Of a stretch of 14,383 nucleotides of DNA, positions 7,114 through 14,383 are shown one piece after another. The notes beneath the pieces were generated by a model. It was not told where the DNA came from and made no database searches. It was given only the letters and a program-made list of their open reading frames with translations. The translations under genes were made by a program, and so were the position numbers. Source of the DNA: DATAEK01 sp036258055 (GTDB taxonomy: Bacteria > Acidobacteriota > Vicinamibacteria > Vicinamibacterales > 2-12-FULL-66-21); the NCBI GenBank assembly GCA_036258055.1, contig DATAEK010000017.1, positions 1-14,383 of the forward strand, given 5' to 3'. The first letter of the stretch is position 1; each line of letters starts with the position of its first letter.

Positions 7114-8076
7114 TCAGTACTCGATCGTGACGATCTTCCGGATGATGAACACGCCGACAACCTGCAGCACGAGCGCGCCGACGATCATCTGGATGCCGAG
7201 CGGATCGGTATAGAACTTCCTGTACGTCTCCGGGCTCGAGAAGGCGAAGAACAGGCCCAGGCTGACCGGCAGTGCGGACAGAATCCAGCCCGTGATCCGC
7301 CCGTGAGCCGAGATGACCCGCACCTGGCGCTTCACGCGGAAGCGGTCACGAATGATCGACGACAGGTTGTCGAGAACCTCGGACAGGTTGCCGCCGGCTT
7401 CACGCTGTGTCAGCACGGCGGTCACGAAGAACCGCGCGTCGAGGATCGGAATGCGATCCGCGAACGCCTTGAGCGCCTGCGGCAGCGGCATGCCGAAATT
7501 CTGCTGATCGAACAGGAGGCGGAACTCGGGGCCGACCGGGTCGCTCATTTCGTCGGCCACCATCGAGAGCCCGGTTGTCAGCGCGTGACCGGCGCGCAGT
7601 GCGCGAGCCAGCAGGTCGATGGCCTCGGGGAACTGTTCCTCGAACTTGAGCATCCGCCGGGTGCGCTTCGCTCGCACCAACCCGTACGGCACGAATGACA
7701 TGAAGACTGCTGCGCCCAGCCCCACGAGCGGCAGCCGCAGGAAGGTCGTCACCGCAATGTAGGTCAGGCCGGCGAGGCACGCCGATGCCAGCAGCACCGT
7801 GCTGACCGTGATTCTGAGCCCCGACTGCGCGATCGTCCGCTGCATCGGCTCGACGACGCGGGTGAAGCTGCCCAGCACGCTGTCGAGGATGCCGACTTCG
7901 CTGAGCTTCTCTTTTTCCTTGAGCAACGCGGCGGCCAGCTTGCGAGGCCCGCTTGCCTTTTTCAACCGCTTCTTGAGCGCGAACTGCTCTTCCGAGTCGG
8001 CGCGCTCGATGAACAGCCAGTAGAGGCCGTAGACGATGCCGAGAACGAGGACGAAGGTGCCGACTACAAAGAACAT
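7114..8076 (-). CDS. tadB: TadB, inner-membrane platform protein of the Tad pilus (T2SS GspF family)
   Basis: 320 residues from ATG 8076. The frame is open to 8187, but that part overlaps cpaF and is low-complexity Arg/Ser; GAGGA 8 bases before 8076 decides the start. Hydrophobic spans lie at about 3-23, 91-111, 115-133, 261-280 and 294-313. The T2SSF domain (about 148-275) contains EQFPEAIDLLARALRAGHAL (147-166), the motif DPVGPEF (179-185), MPLPQALKAFADRIP (196-210) and EAGGNLSEVLDNLSSIIRDR (226-245), the signature of TadB. It is the partner of TadC in the pilus assembly platform and contacts the CpaF ATPase. It starts 13 bases after the cpaF stop and ends 7 before tadC, so the three are clearly one operon. 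Confidence 0.93.
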   Translation of the reverse strand: MFFVVGTFVLVLGIVYGLYWLFIERADSEEQFALKKRLKKASGPRKLAAALLKEKEKLSEVGILDSVLGSFTRVVEPMQRTIAQSGLRITVSTVLLASACLAGLTYIAVTTFLRLPLVGLGAAVFMSFVPYGLVRAKRTRRMLKFEEQFPEAIDLLARALRAGHALTTGLSMVADEMSDPVGPEFRLLFDQQNFGMPLPQALKAFADRIPILDARFFVTAVLTQREAGGNLSEVLDNLSSIIRDRFRVKRQVRVISAHGRITGWILSALPVSLGLFFAFSSPETYRKFYTDPLGIQMIVGALVLQVVGVFIIRKIVTIEY

Positions 8077-8089
8077 GGCCAGAGTCCTC

Positions 8090-9423
<1,334 letters not shown>

Positions 9424-9427
<4 letters not shown>

Positions 9428-10593
9428 GACCTGGACTCCTGGGATGTGCCCTTCCGGTTGCCAAAGAGACTGAAGCGGCTTGCCGGCTTCTCCTTCTCTG
9501 GCTTTTCAATACCCGCGAGCGACCGCGCGAACTTCACGAACGAGCTGGCGAGCTCGTTGTGATTCTCGAGCGTCACCGGGATCCCGCGATTGAGGGCCTG
9601 CAGGGCCCGCCGATAGTCGCTCGGAAAACTGTGCTTGACCGACGACCCGACCGCGCGCTCGACGTCCTCGTGTCCGATGTCCGCGAGACGATCGGCGCGG
9701 CTGACCACGACTGACAGCTTGTCCTTGCCGTAGCGCTGACGCAGCGCCGAAGCAATCCGGCTGGCGCTGCGAACGGTTGCGAGCTCCTGGTTCGCGACGA
9801 CCACGATCCGCGAAACCGTTTCGAGCGCGTCCAGCACCGTGGAATCGGAGCGGGGTACATCGAGCACGATGTACTTGTAGTGCCGCTCGGCGAACTCGAG
9901 TATCGTCCGGACGCGCCGAACGTCCACCGGCGTCAACATGACGCGATCGGACGAGGCCAGGAGATCCACGCCCGATTTCGCGTGGGCGACCAGGTTGCGG
10001 AAGAAGGCCTCGTCGAGCCGATGCGTGTTCTCGAGCGCGTCGACGATCGAGAAGCGCGGCTCGACGCCAAGGAACACTGCGGCGTCGCCGTTGGCCACGT
10101 GCAGATCGATCAGCAGTGTGCTCCCCGGTTCGAGCTTCGCCAGCGCGGTCGCCACGTTGACGGCAACCGTCGTCGTCCCCACGCCTCCTTTGGCGCCCAG
10201 AAACGCGTAGGCCTGGCCCGCCATTGCCGGAGCCGGCTTCAGCGCCATCAAGCGGGTGATGGCGCCCTTGAGATCCTCTTCGCTGACGGTGGTCACGACC
10301 TCGGTCACGCCGATCCGCATCGCTTCGAGCAGCAGTGCCGGATCCATCTTGACCGTCACGATGATGACGCCCGTCGTCGGATGATGCCGTTTGAGAATCG
10401 GCAACGCGGTCGGCAGGTGCGTCTGATCGCGGAGATCGAGCACCAGCACGTCCGGCTGCTTGGCGTTGGGTTGTGCGAGCGCGGCGAGCTCGGTGCCTGC
10501 CGCCGACGGGGCTTTCATCCCGCACGCGCGCAGCACGTCCTCGAGCTGCCGATCCGTCGAACCCACGAGAAGAATGTTGACCGACAAAACCAT
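9424..10593 (-). CDS. cpaE: CpaE/TadZ, receiver-like plus ParA/MinD-type ATPase
   Basis: 389 residues. Residues 4-118 fold like a response-regulator receiver (VNILLVGS, VLVLDLRD with D53, GVIIVTV). The usual acidic pair after strand 1 is mostly replaced (GSTD) and no conserved Lys is evident after strand 4, so it is probably a pseudo-receiver. Residues 125-350 are a MinD/ParA-like ATPase. The deviant Walker A GAKGGVGTTT (133-142) keeps K135, but Thr140 stands where canonical ParA has the P-loop Lys, as in many CpaE/TadZ proteins. D163 lies in LLIDLHVANGD, and YIVLDVPR is the later switch strand. TadZ/CpaE places the pilus machine, often at a cell pole. The ATG is 5 bases after the tadG stop, with a GGGGG ribosome site sharing that gap. 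Confidence 0.93.
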
Positions 10594-10598
10594 GCCCC

Positions 10599-11951
10599 CT
10601 ATCGAACCAGTCGAATAACTTTGACGAAGGCCGCTGAGTCGTCGACCGTGCCTGTACCTTCAGCGTAGCTGCCTGGCAGCGTGAGAATACGACCGACGAC
10701 ATCCTTGTTCGGGTCGTCGCAGGCCATGCCTGCGTCGAGCGTCACGTCGCTGCACATGCCCTCGACGAAGAAGCCCAGGATGTTCGCGACCTTGGCGATA
10801 CAGGTCGTCCCCGAGCATCCGCGAGCGATGTAGTTGTCGATGTCGATGATGACGATCGGACGGATCCGTGGACTCCCCATCCCCTTACCGCCGACCACCG
10901 CGCCCGGTCTCCCCGGAACGCTACTCGTCGCACCGGGACTCCACGCGGCGTCCGGATCCTGGCTCACCAGGCCGCGCGTCGCATTGCCGATGCCGTGACT
11001 CGTGGGACCCTGCGAGACGCCGGTCTTGATGCTCACGCACCCAATCGCCCAGTCGACCGACGGGCACGTCTCACTGACCGACGCGATGCCGACCCCCGTC
11101 TCGTTGCAATGCTCGATGTTCCATTGGTAATCCTGCGAGCCGGTGCTGTCTGGCAAATCGACCTCGTTGGCCCAGCCCGCCGAGTAGTTCCCCGGACGTC
11201 CGTCCTTCAGAATCATCTGACGTCCGTAGTCCGTCGCGATCCGCCAGCCGGTATGCGACGGGTTGTTGCCGTACGGCCCGACGTATGAATCGGTGTGCCC
11301 CAGCGCCGGGGGCTGATAGTCGTCATTGGACGTCCAGCCGGCCGTCCCGGGATCGCCGTCGTTCGAAAAGTAGGTGGTCACCACCTGGTCGTCGTAGTTG
11401 TCGGCCCACCGATCGATGACCGCAAAGGGGAGCAGACACTTAATGTTGTTGCCATTCGCGGTCTGCGCGGTCGCGGTCGCACGCACCCCCTGCGCGTTGA
11501 TCCCGAACATCCGGGCGAAGAACGTCGGCAGTGGCGGGCCGAGCACTGCGCCTCCACGTTCGGGTCGATCCGGCATGTTGCGGAACACGTCGACCCGGAC
11601 GCACCCCTTGTTCGTGCCGCAGGGTGGGATGCTGATTTCTCCGGCGCCGGTCCCGGACGCATCGACGACGATGTTGCTGCCGGCCACGTTGGCGGCGCCC
11701 CAGATGACGTTTGTCTCGGCAAACTTCGCGGCGGAAAGCTTCGCGGTGGCGGTGCTGGCGTCGTCACGTAGGAGCGAGATGGCGCCCGCCAACGCTCCCG
11801 CATCCGCGGCATTCTGCGCCTGACGGCGGCTCACCCACATCAACCCGTAGTCGATGACGAAGGCACTGAACGCGATCAAAGCAATCAACGCGATCGCGAC
11901 ATGGATCGTGATGGCTCCCCGCTCGCCGCCGACGCTGCTCTGCCGCCTCAT
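10599..11951 (-). CDS. tadG: TadG-like Tad pilus protein (N-terminal Tad domain, Cys-rich C-terminal part)
   Basis: 450 residues. The N-terminus is a classic Tad/TadE-G type: RGAITIHVAIALIALIAFSAFVIDYG (about 11-36) as the single membrane anchor, then WVSRRQAQNAADAGALAGA (39-57). About 58-165 contains FARMFGINAQGVRATATAQ, usual for this family. The remaining 280 residues begin with IKCLLPFAVIDRW and are rich in Gly, Asn, Asp and Thr. Ten cysteines, including CX5C at 111-117 and a CX4C in GCSGTTC, suggest disulfides outside the cytoplasm. No VWA metal motif DxSxS is present, unlike larger TadG proteins that carry a VWA domain. It probably acts as a pilus-associated or anchoring component. AGGGGCGACC precedes the ATG; 42 bases separate it from the secretin gene. 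Confidence 0.85.
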   Translation of the reverse strand: MRRQSSVGGERGAITIHVAIALIALIAFSAFVIDYGLMWVSRRQAQNAADAGALAGAISLLRDDASTATAKLSAAKFAETNVIWGAANVAGSNIVVDASGTGAGEISIPPCGTNKGCVRVDVFRNMPDRPERGGAVLGPPLPTFFARMFGINAQGVRATATAQTANGNNIKCLLPFAVIDRWADNYDDQVVTTYFSNDGDPGTAGWTSNDDYQPPALGHTDSYVGPYGNNPSHTGWRIATDYGRQMILKDGRPGNYSAGWANEVDLPDSTGSQDYQWNIEHCNETGVGIASVSETCPSVDWAIGCVSIKTGVSQGPTSHGIGNATRGLVSQDPDAAWSPGATSSVPGRPGAVVGGKGMGSPRIRPIVIIDIDNYIARGCSGTTCIAKVANILGFFVEGMCSDVTLDAGMACDDPNKDVVGRILTLPGSYAEGTGTVDDSAAFVKVIRLVR

Positions 11952-11993
11952 GGTCGCCCCTGTCGCTGAATGGGATCTGTGGTTATGCGTTCG

Positions 11994-13481
11994 TCACTTC
12001 CCGCCGGACTTCTTCTTCACGTTCTTGTCCGCCAGCTGCTCTGGCTTGCCAGGATCCGGCGCGTCGACCGGGCCGGTTCCTTCGAAGTCCTTACCTGTGC
12101 TGTCCTTGCCCACGCCACCGAGGAACGGCTTGAATTTCGTCGGCAGCGGCGGAACCTCGTCGGGATCCAGCGGACGGACCAGACGCGGTGTAATGAGCAC
12201 CATGAGCTCGGTCTGTTCGGCACGCTCTGCCTTCGACTTGAACAGTGGCCCGATGACCGGCAGCTTGCTCAGAATCGGAATCGCCGCCTTGTCTTCCTGG
12301 GAGACGTTGTCGAGCAATCCTGCGATGGCGAACGATTGGCCGTCGCGGAGCTCGACGTCCGTCTCCGCCCTGCGGGTGGTGAGCGCTGGGATACGGAAGC
12401 CGCCCAGGCTCACGCCGTTGGCAAAGTCGAGCGTGCTCACCTCGGGTGCGACCTTCAGGCGAATCGCATCGCCGGCGATGGTCGGCTTGAACTTCAGTCG
12501 GATGCCGAACTCCTTGAACTGAACGGTCACTGTGCCTGTGGCGCCCTGCACGACCGGCACAGGGAACTCGCCGCCCGCGAGGAAGCTGGCTTCCTGCCCG
12601 TTGTAGGCAATCAGGTTCGGCTCGGCCAGGCTCTGAAAAGCGCCGCGCTGCTGCAAGGCACGAATCAGGACGCCGTATCCGTACTTGCGGTCGAAGAAGA
12701 ACAGATTCAGGAAATCACCGAACGTCAAGGTCCCGCTCGTGCCGTCGTCGAAATCAGGCGCAGTAAACTGCTGCGTCGTCGATCGGCCGAGGAAGCGCTG
12801 TCGTGCGGCAAAGAGCGATACGCCGAGCTCCTGCAGCACGCGGCGATTCACTTCGGCGAAGCGCACCTGCAGAAGGACCTGCTGGCTCTCGTTGCCGCCC
12901 GGCACCTGCAGAAGGTTGATGACCGTCCGCTTCGTCGCCGAAGCCGCCGCGATCTCGCCGGCGCGCAACATCACGTTCGTGCTCGAGACCTGACCCGAGA
13001 GAATCGTCGAGTCGTCGCTGCTGCTTACCTGAATGTCTTCGCCGGGGAATAGGGCCTGCAGGTTCTGCTGCAGCGTCGTGACCGGCGGTTCGACCACGAG
13101 GTCGTACTGAGTCCGGGTGGTCCTTCCCCACACAATCAGGCTGATCGTCCCCGGCGCCTTGCCGTCGATGAGAATCTCGCGCGGCTGAACGACGGTCGCA
13201 TCGGCCACCGCCGGATTGGTGATGGCGATCCGGGTGATGTCGAAATCCGTCGGCAGGACGGTCGATTGTCCTGCGATCAGTGCCACCTTCGGATACTCCG
13301 ACTTGGGCGCCTGGGCCGGGGCGGCCGGCGCCGCAGGCGTCTGCGGCACCGTCTGCACGGGCTGGCCCGGCTGCGGAGCAGCGGGCGTCTGCGCATGCGA
13401 GGCGGCGCCGGCGGCCGCGCACATCAGGGCGCAGGCCAGCGCCGCGAACTTCCCTCCGACGGACTCTTGGCTCGTCATCAT
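11994..13481 (-). CDS. cpaC: CpaC/RcpA, outer-membrane secretin of the Tad pilus
   Basis: 495 residues. A signal peptide spans 1-30 (hydrophobic 12-27, cleavage near SHAQ), followed by a Pro/Ala/Gln-rich spacer (32-60). Residues 62-131 form the pilus-secretin N domain (VALIAGQSTVL, ITRIAITNPAVADATVV). A BON-like segment covers about 134-191, and the secretin core about 200-435 (LLQVRFAEVNRR, ALQQRGAFQSLAEPNL, FLAGGEFPVPV, QFKEFGIRLKFKP, AIAGLL, IPILSKLPVIGPLF, ELMVLITPRLV). It forms the multimeric channel through which the Flp fibre leaves the cell. A 60-residue tail ends in lysines (NVKKKSGGK) and may contact TadD or the periplasmic partners; that is a guess. The ATG overlaps the cpaB stop by one base (TAATG); a second ATG follows immediately. 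Confidence 0.95.
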   Translation of the reverse strand: MMTSQESVGGKFAALACALMCAAAGAASHAQTPAAPQPGQPVQTVPQTPAAPAAPAQAPKSEYPKVALIAGQSTVLPTDFDITRIAITNPAVADATVVQPREILIDGKAPGTISLIVWGRTTRTQYDLVVEPPVTTLQQNLQALFPGEDIQVSSSDDSTILSGQVSSTNVMLRAGEIAAASATKRTVINLLQVPGGNESQQVLLQVRFAEVNRRVLQELGVSLFAARQRFLGRSTTQQFTAPDFDDGTSGTLTFGDFLNLFFFDRKYGYGVLIRALQQRGAFQSLAEPNLIAYNGQEASFLAGGEFPVPVVQGATGTVTVQFKEFGIRLKFKPTIAGDAIRLKVAPEVSTLDFANGVSLGGFRIPALTTRRAETDVELRDGQSFAIAGLLDNVSQEDKAAIPILSKLPVIGPLFKSKAERAEQTELMVLITPRLVRPLDPDEVPPLPTKFKPFLGGVGKDSTGKDFEGTGPVDAPDPGKPEQLADKNVKKKSGGK

Positions 13482-14338
13482 TACTTCACAACCTCTTCGG
13501 ATCGTTTGGCGGCGCGAATCGTTTCCACGCTGTAAATGCGCGGCAGCTCAGGGGGCGCCTCCGCCTTGGGTTTCGGAACCACGACGCGGCGCATGCCGCC
13601 CTGGTCTTTCACGACCGGGGGCGCATCAGGCGCTCCCATCAGGCTCGCGAGGCCGACCCCGTGGGTCTCGGTCGGAACCACGTCGAGCGGATTGCGGAGC
13701 ACCAGCATGATCGAGCCCAGGCTCTGCGCCAGCGTGATCCGCTCGGTGTCTTCCGGCGTGAGCATCAACGTGACCACCGTCGAAGAAATCGGCTTGCCGT
13801 CCTTGGCCTGCTCCTGGTCGCGGAAGGTACCGGCCGTCAGCACCTGCACGTTGCTCACGACTGCCCGAGCGCGGCTCTGGTCGCCGCGATTGATCGTAAC
13901 GAGCACATCGACGCGCGTGCCTGGCACGGTGTAACCCGCAACGCTGATCACGTCGTTCACGCGAACCGCCAGCGCGCGCATTCCGGGTGGAATAGAGGGC
14001 GGCAGTCCGGCGCCGGCCTCCACCGGCGCGAGCTTCGTTTCGGTCAGCGGCTCGTTCAGGTTGACCGGCTGAATGAGGCCACGGCCGATGAGGGCATCCG
14101 GATTCTCGAAGCTCCCCGCCACAGGGCTCGACTTCGGCCAGCCGATCATCTTCACGTGATCGCGGGTCAGCCGTGTGCCCATCGGCAGGTTCTCCGCCGC
14201 GACGGCAACATGAGCCGTCGCGACTTCGATCGTGCGGACTGGAATTTGCGTGATGGCGCGATACACGAAGAAGGTCGCGGCGCTCGCCAGCGTCACGGCA
14301 ACCACGAGCACGATCAACGTTCGATTTCGGCGGTTCAT
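13481..14338 (-). CDS. cpaB: CpaB/RcpC, periplasmic Tad pilus assembly protein (SAF domain)
   Basis: 285 residues. One N-terminal span at 7-26 (TLIVLVVAVTLASAATFFVY) anchors it in the inner membrane. An SAF domain lies at about 37-103 (VATAHVAVAAENLPMGTRLTRDHVKMIGWP, then IGRGLIQPVNLNEPLTETKL). An RcpC/CpaB domain follows at about 115-215 (PPGMRALAVRVNDVISVAGYTVPGTRVDVLVT, VVTLMLTPEDTERITLAQSLGSIMLVLRNP). The Pro- and Lys-rich tail has no obvious fold. CpaB/RcpC supports the secretin and may bind peptidoglycan through the SAF domain. The start is fixed by GGAGGA 3 bases upstream. It is the first complete gene of the visible operon; its stop overlaps cpaC. Confidence 0.94.
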   Translation of the reverse strand: MNRRNRTLIVLVVAVTLASAATFFVYRAITQIPVRTIEVATAHVAVAAENLPMGTRLTRDHVKMIGWPKSSPVAGSFENPDALIGRGLIQPVNLNEPLTETKLAPVEAGAGLPPSIPPGMRALAVRVNDVISVAGYTVPGTRVDVLVTINRGDQSRARAVVSNVQVLTAGTFRDQEQAKDGKPISSTVVTLMLTPEDTERITLAQSLGSIMLVLRNPLDVVPTETHGVGLASLMGAPDAPPVVKDQGGMRRVVVPKPKAEAPPELPRIYSVETIRAAKRSEEVVK

Positions 14339-14341
14339 GCG

Positions 14342-14347
14342 TCCTCC
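14342..14347 (-). promoter_or_regulatory. Shine-Dalgarno of cpaB
   Basis: GGAGGA on the minus strand, within CCGGGAGGACGC directly before the cpaB ATG. The remaining bases to the right edge (14348-14383) hold no recognisable gene. A TGA at about 14374-14372 could be the stop of an upstream gene, but the stretch is too short to tell. Confidence 0.65.
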
Positions 14348-14383
14348 CGGCCTGTCGTTGTCATTCTTTTCTCATCCGGCTGA

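Noticed and set aside
7107..7160. Upstream extension of tadC to an ATG at 7160
   Set aside because: It would overlap tadB, adds a Ser/Arg-rich segment unlike the family and ignores the better placed ATG at 7106.
11970..13052. 360-codon plus-strand open frame opposite the secretin gene
   Set aside because: It is antisense to a complete secretin with all core motifs; composition is Arg/Glu/Leu-rich without domains, and nothing suggests an antisense gene.
13280..14383. 367-codon plus-strand open frame running to the right edge
   Set aside because: It overlaps cpaB and the start of cpaC in antisense, with low-complexity Pro/Arg/His translation and no family resemblance.

Overview
The window is GC-rich, and every gene I can support lies on the minus strand, so transcription runs from high to low coordinates. 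It holds most of a Tad (tight adherence / Flp type IVb pilus) assembly locus, followed by a less familiar accessory block. The secreted protein with two von Willebrand A modules is of the 'VWFA-related' type frequent in Acidobacteriota. With the high GC and the arrangement tadG-cpaE-cpaF-tadB-tadC-tadD-AAA ATPase-VWA, this suggests an acidobacterium, possibly of the Vicinamibacteria lineage. That placement is inference; there is no rRNA or other marker in the window.

In transcription order, the core is cpaB/rcpC (SAF-domain periplasmic protein, 14338-13481), cpaC/rcpA (outer-membrane secretin, 13481-11994), a TadG-like pseudopilin-related protein (11951-10599), cpaE/tadZ (receiver-like plus ParA/MinD-type ATPase, 10593-9424), cpaF/tadA (secretion ATPase, 9427-8090), tadB (8076-7114), tadC (7106-6180), a 32-residue membrane micro-ORF (6158-6060) and tadD (TPR lipoprotein, 6002-5046). 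Genes are tightly packed: TAATG overlaps join cpaB/cpaC and tadD/AAA, and an ATGA overlap joins cpaE/cpaF. Together these would supply the secretin channel, the assembly ATPase with its two inner-membrane platform proteins, the polar localiser and the pilotin-like lipoprotein. The Flp major pilin, the prepilin peptidase (TadV/CpaA) and a TadE/TadF minor pilin are not here and probably lie beyond the right edge.

The accessory block is a winged-helix/AAA+ ATPase (5046-3739), a secreted tandem-VWA protein (3735-1762), a 55-residue single-span peptide (1686-1519), a membrane protein with a Gly/Pro-rich linker and an Ig-like C-terminal domain (1488-568), and the start of a membrane-anchored FkbM-family methyltransferase that runs off the left edge (468-1). 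The same strand, short gaps and Shine-Dalgarno sites suggest these are part of, or read through from, the Tad operon. Their joint function is not established. An AAA+ ATPase next to a VWA protein recalls MoxR/VWA pairs, but here the VWA partner is exported.

I saw no tRNA, rRNA, CRISPR array, insertion sequence, convincing promoter or rho-independent terminator. No gene-free stretch exceeds 300 bases. Several long plus-strand frames are antisense shadows of the GC-rich genes.
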